A stretch of 64,000 nt of DNA from Streptococcus oralis subsp. tigurinus. GTDB lineage: Bacteria > Bacillota > Bacilli > Lactobacillales > Streptococcaceae. This document shows, in pieces, positions 54,292 to 62,943 of this stretch. The stretch covers positions 682,001 through 746,000 of the forward strand of contig NZ_AP018338.1 of NCBI RefSeq assembly GCF_002356415.1, given 5' to 3'. Below the pieces are notes generated by a model. It worked only from the letters and a program-made list of their open reading frames with translations. It was not told the origin of the DNA and ran no database searches. Each line of letters opens with the position of its first letter. Position 1 is the stretch's first letter. A program made the translations under genes and the position numbers.

Positions 54292-54320
54292 TTGAAATTT
54301 TAGCTATTTTCAGGTAAAAT
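54292..54320 (+). promoter_or_regulatory. Promoter of repeat RNA
   Basis: TTGAAA (54292-54297), 17 bases, TAAAAT (54315-54320), right after the stop of the wall hydrolase gene, predicting RNA from about 54327. Confidence 0.8.
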
Positions 54321-54352
54321 AAATAGTGTAGATGAGTGGTCGGCTCATGGTC

Positions 54353-54460
54353 AATCTGATAGTAATCTTGGACATAAGGGCCAAGCGGTGGCGGACACCA
54401 GAACGAAATCCGATAGCAATCTTGGACGTAAGGGCCAAGCGGTGGCAGACACCAGAATAA
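54353..54460 (+). repeat. Two 54-nt direct repeats
   Basis: 54353-54406 and 54407-54460 agree at 48 of 54 positions. The six differences are in loops or linkers (54357, 54363, 54374, 54393, 54404, 54405 versus +54); all four stem halves are identical. Confidence 0.9.
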
Positions 54461-54471
54461 ACCGACTGACT

Positions 54472-54505
54472 AGGTGGCTTACAGACTCTGTAAACCACCT
54501 TTTTT
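54472..54505 (+). terminator. Terminator between repeat RNA and toxin-like gene
   Basis: AGGTGGCTTACAG-ACTC-TGTAAACCACCT with one mismatch, then T run. Confidence 0.9.
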
Positions 54506-54516
54506 GTGAGGAAAAT

Positions 54517-55083
54517 ATGGCAAATTCTAGAGATTATCGTAATCCAAATTACACCGAAAAAATAAAACTTCAGCGTTTTTTTACTCAGTTACAAATTGCG
54601 GCTTCTTTTTTTAAAGAGCACTTCGTTGGCAAAATCATGTATTATGAAACTGAAATAGAAAGTGTTGAACTTCATTTTTCACCTACTAATTTCATGCACC
54701 TATGTGGTGTTGATTACCGAAAAGGTGCAGGCAGTTTCTTTGACGATTGTTTAAATAGACATGTCATAATTGATGAGTTGAAGATAAAAAAAGATGGAAC
54801 CACGATGCAAAAGTTACAAGTTTTAGGATCCATTGAGGAGTTATTGGGAAAGCATGTTCATCTAACTGGTTCAGGACGTTATTTGTATTTGGAGTTTGAT
54901 TATGCTCTACGTACAAGAAAACAGATACTAGCATTAACATTGAAAGAAACATCAAGGAAAATTGTTCCTCAATCTTTATTAGATTTGAAGAGAAAGACAG
55001 TATTTCCAAAAGGTCAAAAAGTAATTTCAATTTACTCAAAACATTTACAAACGTCGGAACTTTTTTATTATTCAAAAGATTAG
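54517..55083 (+). CDS. PBECR4/BECR-fold nuclease-like protein, candidate type III toxin
   Basis: 188 residues from ATG 54517, chosen for TGAGGAAA upstream; an open GTG at 54388 would run through the repeats and terminator. Soluble, basic. Segments YYETEIESVELHFSPTNFMHLCGVDY (about 42-67), MQKLQVLGSIEELLGKHVHLTG and LRTRKQILALTLKETSRKIVPQSLL recall the PBECR4 family of barnase/EndoU/RelE-like nucleases, with HLxG and the LxVLxxI stretch typical of it. Domain call is by memory of pattern. With the upstream repeat RNA it forms a self-contained module with own promoter and terminators. Function as an RNase toxin is inferred. Confidence 0.6.
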   Translation: MANSRDYRNPNYTEKIKLQRFFTQLQIAASFFKEHFVGKIMYYETEIESVELHFSPTNFMHLCGVDYRKGAGSFFDDCLNRHVIIDELKIKKDGTTMQKLQVLGSIEELLGKHVHLTGSGRYLYLEFDYALRTRKQILALTLKETSRKIVPQSLLDLKRKTVFPKGQKVISIYSKHLQTSELFYYSKD

Positions 55084-55128
55084 TTTACATATCTTTTGTG
55101 GCATAAAATATATTTTTATCATTTTCAG

Positions 55129-55160
55129 GAGAACGCAGTTTTGGCTCGTTCTCTTTTTTG
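55129..55160 (+). terminator. Terminator after toxin-like gene
   Basis: GAGAACG (55129-55135) pairs with CGTTCTC (55147-55153), then six T. It closes the candidate toxin-antitoxin unit. Confidence 0.85.
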
Positions 55161-55233
55161 TTGTGATACTTCTTTCAAGGAATATTTGGTAGGATTGGAG
55201 TGAAAAAAGATTAACTAGGAAAGAAGGAAGTAT

Positions 55234-55644
55234 ATGGAAGCCATTTATCAACGTGATTCGGATCAAGATGGACTGACTGATGCTCAAGAATTTGCGCTAG
55301 GAACCAATCCTCTTAGCGCAGATTCTGATGGTGATGGTCGTTCAGATTTAGTGGAAGTAGAAGAAGGAACCAATCCCTTAGAAAAGGATTTACAAAACAT
55401 AGATCAAATAAGTATAACTGAACCGTCTTCAGTATTTATGGAAATGAAACAAAAGATTTCAGATATGATGGAGAGTCACTATAAGGAATTTATACAGGCT
55501 CTGATTAGTATTGAAACAGGGATTGAAAACCAACAAGACCTAGAAGACTTATATACTTACTACATGAGAACAGATGCCGTTTCTCTTTTGTCTAGTGATT
55601 TAGAAACCAGTCCTCAAGAGGTGGAAATGGAGATAGAGTTGTAG
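55234..55644 (+). CDS. Calcium-binding (thrombospondin type 3-like) repeat protein
   Basis: 136 residues, strongly acidic. N-terminal repeats YQRDSDQDGLTDAQEFALGTNPLSADSDGDGRSDLVEVEEGTNPLEKD give two DxDxDGxxD calcium loops of the thrombospondin type 3 type. The rest is helical. There is no signal peptide or membrane span, which is odd for such repeats. GAAAGAAGGAAG precedes the ATG. Role in the ICE unknown. Confidence 0.75.
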   Translation: MEAIYQRDSDQDGLTDAQEFALGTNPLSADSDGDGRSDLVEVEEGTNPLEKDLQNIDQISITEPSSVFMEMKQKISDMMESHYKEFIQALISIETGIENQQDLEDLYTYYMRTDAVSLLSSDLETSPQEVEMEIEL

Positions 55645-55691
55645 GGGAATCATGTGATTCTCCTATTTTCGTATAGATGAAAGGAGCAAGT

Positions 55692-58600
55692 ATGGAAGTA
55701 ATGCAATTATTGGCTATGTTTCGTGGAACAATTCCAAAAGATAGAGAGAAAATGGCCCTATTTCTTCGTTATCAAGCGCAACATTTTGATGAGAAATGGC
55801 AGGATTTGGTAGAGAGTTTTTTGACTGAAGAGGGGAAGATAGAAGAGATACCTCATGTCTATTCGTTTCATCAAGATATTGTTTCTTTTCTAGAGGCCAG
55901 TTCTGAAAATAATGACCAAGATCTAGAAAGTTACACAAGAAATTTTGGACAAGTAGGTTTAGATAAATTATCTCAATTAAGTAATTGGGAGAAAAACTTG
56001 GTGCTAGAAGTCGCAACCTATAACCTTTCCACTCGATTTTACATCCAATCTGAAAAAGAGAAGCTAACACCATTAAGTGAGCTTGTATTTCATCAGAATC
56101 AGGATGTCAATTTAGTCAATGTCTATCGAGTTGCAAATAATCTATCTGACCGCATTAGTAGAGATATAGAGGAGTTTATTCTAATGGTTGATTCCAAAGA
56201 ACTAAAAAAAGAAGTTCTTGAGATTCATTTTGAAGAAAAAGAAGGAGATGTTCTAGCCTATTTGGGTTCAGAATTGATGGCTACTTTAGATATCGTTACG
56301 AATCTTATCCATCATGAAGAAAACTACACACAACTCCCACTGACACAAAAGCTGAAGATTATTACTCATTTTGATGAAGTAAAGGCTATAAGAGAAAAGT
56401 CTAAGCAAGTAGAGGAATCCTTATCTCCTTCAAGTGATATTGAACAGGAAACGGAAGAAACTAACTCCTTTTCTAATGTCGATAAAATTGTAGAAGAAGC
56501 TTTGAGGGAATATCCAATCGGTTCACAAGTAAGTTATAAAGGACAAGTATTTCAGTTGGTTTCGATTGAAAATGCACAGTTAAATGACTTAGTTCGCCTA
56601 GAGCTATTCAATGATTCCAACCAGTTATTTGAAGAGAATCCTATCTTATACTTGAACAGTTTGGAAGAGATTGAACAAGTATTGTCTCTTGTAGAACTTG
56701 AAAAAGAAAATTCAGAGATTGAGATTGATTCATCAAGTGAAAGCCAGGAAATAGATTTGTTTTCCTATCTGGAAGAAGATAATGAAAAGGATAAGGAAAC
56801 AGAAACGCTTATTGTAGGCATAGAAGAGACGGATGTCCCTGTTCTAGATTTTGTTTTTCCAGATGATTTAGAGGACTTTTATCCTAAGACAAATCGAGAA
56901 AAAATTGAAACGAATATCGCCGCAATTGAACTTGTTAAAAGATTAGAAAAAGAGGGACGACAAGCGAATCCAGAAGAACAAGAGCTACTAGCCAAGTATG
57001 TCGGCTGGGGCGGTCTTGCCAATGAATTTTTCGATGAACTCAATCCAAAGTATGAAACAGAACGTTTAACTCTTAAGAGTTTAGTAAGTAAATCAGAGTA
57101 CTCCACTATGAAACAAAGTTCTCTCACAGCCTATTATACAGACCCAATGATTATTCGCCAGATTTGGCAAAAATTACTGGATGATGGTTTTGAGGGAGGA
57201 AGGATATTAGATCCTTCTATGGGAACTGGGAACTTCTTTGCGGCGATGCCTAGAAGTATACTAGATAAATCAGAACTCTATGGGGTTGAATTAGACAGTG
57301 TGACAGGCGCAATCGCAAAACAACTCCACCCCAATACCCATATTGAAGTGCGAGGATTTGAAGATGTTCCCTATCAAAATAATAGTTTTGATTTAGTCTT
57401 AACGAATGTTCCTTTTGGAAATTTTCGCATTGCCGATAAAAACTATGATAAACCTTATATGATTCATGATTACTTTGTCAAACACTCACTTGATTTAGTA
57501 AGAGACGGAGGACAAGTGTCGATTATCTCATCTATCGGGACAATGGATAAGCGGACAGATAATGTCTTACAAGAGATTAAAACCAACACTCATTTTTTAG
57601 GGGGAGTTCGTTTGCCGGATACGGCTTTTAAAAAGATTGCAGGTACTCGAGTGACCACAGACCTCCTCTTCTTTCAAAAGGATCAAGCAAAGAATCTTAA
57701 TGAAGATGAGCTTGTCTTTGGTGGCTCTATTCCCTTTGAGGAGGATAAGCGTGTCTGGATCAATCCTTATTTTGATGGGAAATACAATACACAAGTTTTG
57801 GGTGAATATGAGATACGTAATTTTAATGGAGGAACTCTCAATGTTAAGGGAGTATCAGAAACATTAGCTACTGAAATAATGAAAGCATTCGAGAATGTGG
57901 AAGCACCTAAACAAATTGACAATTCTTTGAAAGCACCTGTTTTTATCAAAGAAGAAGTGGATAATTCTATCCCAAGTCGTATACGTGAGGACTTAGCGCT
58001 CTATTCTTTTGGATATGAGGGAAATCAAATTTATTACCGAGATACGCATGGCATTCGGAAAAGTTCAAAAGTAGACGAAATTAGTTATTATGTAGATGAG
58101 AAGGGAGATTTTAAAGCTTGGGACAGTTCTTTGTCTGAACATAAAATAGATCGATTCGTGCAACTTCATTTGACAGATGAGGAAGCACTAGATGTATACA
58201 AGTCAGAAGAAGCGAGTAAAAGAGGGAAATATAAGGGACTGTTCAAAAAAACTGTCTTTTATGAAAGCCCCTTATCGGATAAGGATATTAGTCGTATTAA
58301 GGGCATGGTTGATTTGGGAGAGACCTATCAAGCCTTAATTGAAATTCAACGTCATCCAGATTATAGTCGAACAGATTTTCAGGTATTACTTAGTAAACTC
58401 AATCGTGACTATGACCGCTTTGTAAGTCAATTTGGATACTTGAATGCCTCAGTCAATCGAAACTTATTTGATAGTGACGATAAGTATTCTTTACTTGCAA
58501 GTTTAGAAGATGAATACATCGATTCTAAAGTTCAGAAAGTAAAATATAAAAAATCTTTAGCTTTTGAGAAAGCATTGGTTAGGCCAGAGAGAGTGATTAC

Positions 58601-61600
58601 AAGAGTATCAACGGCTTTAGATGCCTTAAACTCCAGTTTATCGGATGGTAGAGGGGTTGATTTAGACTATATGGTATCAATTTACCCTGAACATAGCCAA
58701 GCTGCTATTTTAGATGAGTTAGGTGACCAGGTTTTAATGGATCCAGAAAGCTATTTAAGAGGAGAAAGAAAATATCTTTCTAAGAACCAATTTTTATCAG
58801 GAGACATTCTCAACAAGATAGAAGTAGTTCAACTATTAGTGGAGGAAAACAACCAAGAATGTGACTGGTCCCATGCTTTAGATTTGTTAGAATCTGTTCG
58901 CCCTCCAAGGATTCATCTGGCAGATATTGAGTTTAAAATAGGGTCACGTTGGATTCCTCAATCCGTTTATGGTAAATTTGCCTTTGAATGTTTTACTAAT
59001 CGTAAATTTGAATTGTCTTCGCCAGATGTTGAACAAGTCATTGAAGTGAATCCTGTCGATGGCCAGGTTCATTTAAGGACATCATTTGCTTATCGCTATC
59101 CAAGTGCCAAAGATAGTAGTCTTGGAGTCAGTGGGTCACGTTATGATACAGGAAGAAAGGTTTTTGAGAATTTACTAAATTCAAACCAACCGACGATTAC
59201 TATGACTGTTACGGAAGGAGAAAAGAAAAAGACCATCACAGATTTGGAAAAAACCTCTGTTCTAAGAGCAAAAGAGCAGCATTTACAAGAGCTCTTTCAA
59301 GACTTTGTCTCACGGTATCCAGAAGTCCAACAAGTCATTGAGGAAAGCTATAATCGTCTTTATAATCGAACGGTTAGTCGAGAGTATGACGGTAGCCATC
59401 TAGTCATTGATGGCTTGGCACAAAACATCAGTCTTCGTCCTCACCAAGAGAATGCTATTCAAAGAATCGTAGAAGAAAAAAGAGCCTTATTAGCTCATGA
59501 GGTAGGTTCAGGAAAGACCTTGACCATGCTTGGTGCTGGTTTTAAATTAAAGGAGTTGGGAATGGTTCATAAGCCCTTGTATGTGGTGCCCTCTAGTTTG
59601 TCTGCTCAATTTGGCCAAGAAATCATGAAATTTTTCCCTACTAAAAAGGTCTTTGTGACCACTAAGAAAGATTTTGTGAAGGCGAGAAGAAAACAATTTG
59701 TGTCACGTATTATTACAGGAGATTACGATGCTATTGTCATTGGGGATTCTCAATTTGAAAAAATCCCTGTCAGTAAGGAAAGACAGATGAACTATATAGA
59801 GGATAAACTCAATGAACTACGAGAGATTAAAACACATTCTGAAAATAAGTATACTGTTAAAGAAGCAGAGCAATCAATAAGTGGTCTAGAGAAACAATTG
59901 GAAGAACTCCAACGCTTTAATCGTGATAGTTTTATTGATTTTGAGAACTTAGGAATTGATTTTCTCTTTGTGGATGAAGCACATCACTTTAAAAATATTC
60001 GTCCAATTACTGGACTTGGGAATGTAGCAGGAATTACCAATACAACTTCTAAGAAGAACGTGGATATGGAAATGAAGGTTCGACAGATTCAGGAAGAACA
60101 TGATTTTAAAAATATTGTCTTTGCGACAGGAACACCTGTTTCCAATTCTATTAGTGAGTTGTACACTATGATGAACTACATTCAACCGGATATCTTAAAA
60201 CGCTATCAAGTTGATTATTTTGACTCTTGGGTAGGTGCTTTTGGAGAAATTCAAAACTCTATGGAATTAGCTCCTACAGGGGATAAGTACCAACCTAAGA
60301 AACGATTTAAAAAGTTTGTCAATCTACCTGAGTTGATGAAAATTTATAAAGAAACAGCCGACATTCAAACACAAGATATGTTGGATTTACCTGTTCCAGA
60401 AGCCCATATTATTCCTATTGAGAGTGAATTAACTGAAAACCAGAAACTCTATCTAGAAGAATTGGTTATGCGTTCAGATGCGGTTAAATGTGGAACAGTT
60501 GATCCGAGCCAGGATAACATGTTAAAAATTACGGGTGAGGCACGAAAACTAGCAATTGATATGCGTTTATTGGACTCTAGCTATAGTCTAGCAGACAATC
60601 ATAAACTACTTCAGGTAGTGGATAATGTTGAAAGAATTTATCGTGAGGGAATGGAAAATAAGGCTACTCAGATGATTTTTTCAGATATTGGAACACCTAA
60701 GAAAAAGGACAATGGCTTTGATGTTTATTCTGAGGTTAAGGCTTTATTAGTTGATAGAGGAATCCCTAGTAAGGAAATTGCCTTTGTACATGATGCCAAT
60801 AGTGATGAAAAGAAGAATAGTTTGTCTCGAAAGGTCAATGCAGGAGAGGTGCGGATTCTCCTTGCCTCAACTGAAAAAGGAGGAACAGGTTTAAATGTTC
60901 AGAGCAAGATGAAAGCAGTTCATCACCTGGATGTACCGTGGAGACCAAGTGATATTCAGCAACGCAATGGACGTATTATCCGACAGGGAAATGAAAACAA
61001 GGAAGTGGATATTTACCACTATATTACCAAAGGTTCGTTTGATAATTATCTATGGGCAACTCAGGAGAACAAACTCCGTTATATTAAGCAAATTATGACT
61101 TCTAAGGAGCCAATTCGTGCTGCAGAAGATATTGATGAACAGACTATGACAGCTTCTGATTTTAAGGCACTAGCAACAGGTAATCCTTATCTCAAACATA
61201 AGATGGAATTGGAGAATGATCTAACCCTATTAGAAAACCAAAGACGCGCCTTTCAACGCAGCAAGGATCACTATCGTCATACAATCTCTTACTGTTCGGA
61301 AAATATACCCATTCTTAAGAAAAGATTAAGCAAATATGATGGAGATATCCAACAGTCTAAAATGTCGAAAGATCAGGCATTTACTATGACAGTAGGTAAG
61401 CAAGCTTTTGAGCAACGAGCTGAAGCAGGTGAATCCCTACACCGTCTTATCCGTCATAATCAATCTGACAGCAAAGAATTCCGTACTCTAGGCAGTTATC
61501 GAGGATTTGACATTAAAATGCTTAGTCTTCCAACGGATCAGCCTCTTCCTGAAAACTTCTCTGTTAAGATTGTAGGAGAAAATCAGTATTCTGTCAGTTT

Positions 61601-61904
61601 AGATTTGTATTCTCCTTTGGGGACAATTCAAAGGCTTCAGCATACGATTGATCACATTAAAGAGGATCAAGTGAAAACTCAGAACTTATTGGATGAATTA
61701 AAGGATAAATGGACTACTGCTAAGGTAGAAATTGAGAAAAATTTTCCAAAGGAAGAGGATTATCAAACTAAAAAGGCCGAATACGATGTACTCGCGCCAT
61801 TGATTGAAACAGAAACGGATTTAGATATTATTGATCAGGCCTTACGACAATTCCACGAAAAAGGAAAAGAAAAGCAAGAACAACTTTCTTTTGAATTAGA
61901 TTAA
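55692..61904 (+). CDS. N6-adenine methyltransferase/SNF2 helicase fusion protein
   Basis: 2070 residues from ATG 55692 (AAGGAG five bases upstream; ATG 55677 overlaps that site). N-terminal region unknown and acidic (1-410). Methyltransferase with DPSMGTGNFF (about 507) and LTNVPFGNF in the NPPY position (about 568). Then an SNF2/DEAD-type helicase: Walker A AHEVGSGKTLTM (about 1270), VDEAHHFKN (about 1426), FATGTPVSNS (motif III), helicase C with STEKGGTGLN and QRNGRIIRQGN (about 1757). The helicase C-terminus is followed by coiled coil. Such giants recur on ICEs and plasmids; proposed roles are anti-restriction or DNA protection, not shown. The only large cytoplasmic enzyme in the transfer region. 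Confidence 0.88.
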   Translation: MEVMQLLAMFRGTIPKDREKMALFLRYQAQHFDEKWQDLVESFLTEEGKIEEIPHVYSFHQDIVSFLEASSENNDQDLESYTRNFGQVGLDKLSQLSNWEKNLVLEVATYNLSTRFYIQSEKEKLTPLSELVFHQNQDVNLVNVYRVANNLSDRISRDIEEFILMVDSKELKKEVLEIHFEEKEGDVLAYLGSELMATLDIVTNLIHHEENYTQLPLTQKLKIITHFDEVKAIREKSKQVEESLSPSSDIEQETEETNSFSNVDKIVEEALREYPIGSQVSYKGQVFQLVSIENAQLNDLVRLELFNDSNQLFEENPILYLNSLEEIEQVLSLVELEKENSEIEIDSSSESQEIDLFSYLEEDNEKDKETETLIVGIEETDVPVLDFVFPDDLEDFYPKTNREKIETNIAAIELVKRLEKEGRQANPEEQELLAKYVGWGGLANEFFDELNPKYETERLTLKSLVSKSEYSTMKQSSLTAYYTDPMIIRQIWQKLLDDGFEGGRILDPSMGTGNFFAAMPRSILDKSELYGVELDSVTGAIAKQLHPNTHIEVRGFEDVPYQNNSFDLVLTNVPFGNFRIADKNYDKPYMIHDYFVKHSLDLVRDGGQVSIISSIGTMDKRTDNVLQEIKTNTHFLGGVRLPDTAFKKIAGTRVTTDLLFFQKDQAKNLNEDELVFGGSIPFEEDKRVWINPYFDGKYNTQVLGEYEIRNFNGGTLNVKGVSETLATEIMKAFENVEAPKQIDNSLKAPVFIKEEVDNSIPSRIREDLALYSFGYEGNQIYYRDTHGIRKSSKVDEISYYVDEKGDFKAWDSSLSEHKIDRFVQLHLTDEEALDVYKSEEASKRGKYKGLFKKTVFYESPLSDKDISRIKGMVDLGETYQALIEIQRHPDYSRTDFQVLLSKLNRDYDRFVSQFGYLNASVNRNLFDSDDKYSLLASLEDEYIDSKVQKVKYKKSLAFEKALVRPERVITRVSTALDALNSSLSDGRGVDLDYMVSIYPEHSQAAILDELGDQVLMDPESYLRGERKYLSKNQFLSGDILNKIEVVQLLVEENNQECDWSHALDLLESVRPPRIHLADIEFKIGSRWIPQSVYGKFAFECFTNRKFELSSPDVEQVIEVNPVDGQVHLRTSFAYRYPSAKDSSLGVSGSRYDTGRKVFENLLNSNQPTITMTVTEGEKKKTITDLEKTSVLRAKEQHLQELFQDFVSRYPEVQQVIEESYNRLYNRTVSREYDGSHLVIDGLAQNISLRPHQENAIQRIVEEKRALLAHEVGSGKTLTMLGAGFKLKELGMVHKPLYVVPSSLSAQFGQEIMKFFPTKKVFVTTKKDFVKARRKQFVSRIITGDYDAIVIGDSQFEKIPVSKERQMNYIEDKLNELREIKTHSENKYTVKEAEQSISGLEKQLEELQRFNRDSFIDFENLGIDFLFVDEAHHFKNIRPITGLGNVAGITNTTSKKNVDMEMKVRQIQEEHDFKNIVFATGTPVSNSISELYTMMNYIQPDILKRYQVDYFDSWVGAFGEIQNSMELAPTGDKYQPKKRFKKFVNLPELMKIYKETADIQTQDMLDLPVPEAHIIPIESELTENQKLYLEELVMRSDAVKCGTVDPSQDNMLKITGEARKLAIDMRLLDSSYSLADNHKLLQVVDNVERIYREGMENKATQMIFSDIGTPKKKDNGFDVYSEVKALLVDRGIPSKEIAFVHDANSDEKKNSLSRKVNAGEVRILLASTEKGGTGLNVQSKMKAVHHLDVPWRPSDIQQRNGRIIRQGNENKEVDIYHYITKGSFDNYLWATQENKLRYIKQIMTSKEPIRAAEDIDEQTMTASDFKALATGNPYLKHKMELENDLTLLENQRRAFQRSKDHYRHTISYCSENIPILKKRLSKYDGDIQQSKMSKDQAFTMTVGKQAFEQRAEAGESLHRLIRHNQSDSKEFRTLGSYRGFDIKMLSLPTDQPLPENFSVKIVGENQYSVSLDLYSPLGTIQRLQHTIDHIKEDQVKTQNLLDELKDKWTTAKVEIEKNFPKEEDYQTKKAEYDVLAPLIETETDLDIIDQALRQFHEKGKEKQEQLSFELD

Positions 61905-61978
61905 AAAATATATATAAATAGCGGACAAGAAAAGAAAAGCGCGGTAGAATAAAGATAGAAAGAAACGAGGTAACGATT

Positions 61979-62263
61979 ATGATGGAAGATACCTATTATC
62001 AATTAGAAGAGGCTTTGGTACAGGGATTTCAAACACCTGAAGAATACCAAGCCTACAAGGAGTTAAAGGAATATTATGAGGAAGTGACAGGCGATTACAG
62101 CTTTTCTATACGAGAACTTACTAGTCAATTGGAAATCGCTCTTCAGAATCATCGAGGTGTGGACTTTGAAGAACATGAGAAAGAGGAGTATTTGGACTTA
62201 GTTCAAAAATTAGAAGAGTTTGATTCCTCTCTTGCCACCCATTATCGTCAATTGATTGACTAG
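61979..62263 (+). CDS. Small acidic hypothetical protein
   Basis: 94 residues (M-M start), almost fully helical: YYQLEEALVQGFQTPEEYQAYKELKEYYEEVTGDYSFSIRELTSQLEIALQNHRGVDFEEHEKEEYLDLVQKLEEFDSSLATHYRQLID. ACGAGGTAACG upstream. Located between the helicase giant and a membrane protein gene, 14 bases before the latter. No recognised family. Confidence 0.7.
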   Translation: MMEDTYYQLEEALVQGFQTPEEYQAYKELKEYYEEVTGDYSFSIRELTSQLEIALQNHRGVDFEEHEKEEYLDLVQKLEEFDSSLATHYRQLID

Positions 62264-62276
62264 AAAGGAGAAAGTC

Positions 62277-62573
62277 ATGAATGATTTACTCCTTATCCCA
62301 GTAATTTTTTTAGCAGTAGGAGGAATTTTCATTCTTTTTTGGAGACTCTTTCTTATTGCCAGTGGACTTTTCCTGATTGGTTTTATCAGTTTTCTTATTT
62401 TCGTGGAGGTCTATGGAATTTATCTGTTCTTTACTGAACCGACTTTATACTTTGATGATATCAGACAACATGGTTTAACTAGTTTTACGGCTGTGTACCT
62501 TTTCATCAATCTGATGTTGGTTCTAGGATTCAGTTGGCGTTTCATAAACTCCAAAACTAAGAAAAGTATGTAA
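62277..62573 (+). CDS. Small three-span membrane protein
   Basis: 98 residues from ATG 62277 (AAAGGAG just upstream; an earlier in-frame TTG would overlap the previous gene). Hydrophobic spans about 5-27, 30-52 and 73-91 with a polar loop FTEPTLYFDDIRQHGLTS. Likely an ICE membrane accessory protein. No family recognised. Confidence 0.7.
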   Translation: MNDLLLIPVIFLAVGGIFILFWRLFLIASGLFLIGFISFLIFVEVYGIYLFFTEPTLYFDDIRQHGLTSFTAVYLFINLMLVLGFSWRFINSKTKKSM

Positions 62574-62586
62574 ACTTGTTAGATGG

Positions 62587-62784
62587 TTAAAAAACTTTAT
62601 CTGAATCTAAATTCGGATAAGGTTTTTTATTAGCCTTGATTCTTTCATATACTTCATAGCTAAATTGGAGCAGTAATTTATGAAAATCATTATCCTCACT
62701 GTTATTACTTGTATTTATGGCTTGTTTATGTCGTTCAATATGAGAAAGAGCTCTTCTCAAATTTTCTTCTTTTGAATTTTTCAT
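62587..62784 (-). CDS. Small hypothetical protein, convergent
   Basis: 65 residues on the minus strand: MKNSKEENLRRALSHIERHKQAINTSNNSEDNDFHKLLLQFSYEVYERIKANKKPYPNLDSDKVF. Helical, charged. A TATAAT lies only 6 bases before the ATG and no ribosome site is present, so if real its mRNA is close to leaderless. Its last codons form half of the terminator at 62589. Evidence is moderate. Confidence 0.5.
   Translation of the reverse strand: MKNSKEENLRRALSHIERHKQAINTSNNSEDNDFHKLLLQFSYEVYERIKANKKPYPNLDSDKVF
62589..62630. terminator. Bidirectional terminator
   Basis: AAAAAACTTTATCTGAA pairs with TTCGGATAAGGTTTTTT (two mismatches) between the convergent genes. Confidence 0.8.
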
Positions 62785-62943
62785 AGTTACATTATAAGCT
62801 GAAGACAGATAGTTTTGATATTTTTCTCTGAACTGTACGATTTTGCTTCTTAAATGTAGGAATGACCTTTTATTATGGTGTGATAAAACTTACAAGTCCT
62901 TTTTGTTATTCTTGACCTAGTTTTTATAGAAAGAAGGTCTAAG

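Larger units (their letters stand above)
54327..54505 (+). ncRNA. Predicted structured RNA with two 54-nt repeats (possible type III antitoxin)
   Basis: Between its own promoter and terminator, no good ORF of its own. A first hairpin ATGAG/CTCAT (54332-54348), then two direct repeats (54353-54406 and 54407-54460) each with hairpins CTTGG/CCAAG and GGTG/CACC, then the terminator. The downstream toxin-like gene begins 12 bases after the terminator. This matches type III toxin-antitoxin RNA organisation. Unproven. Confidence 0.6.

Noticed and set aside
54353..54460. CRISPR array
   Set aside because: Only two directly adjacent 54-nt units with no unique spacers and no cas genes nearby.
54388..54516. 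GTG-started in-frame extension of the toxin-like protein through the repeats
   Set aside because: It would cross the second repeat and a strong terminator; ATG 54517 has a good ribosome site and the extra residues are low-quality repeat translation.
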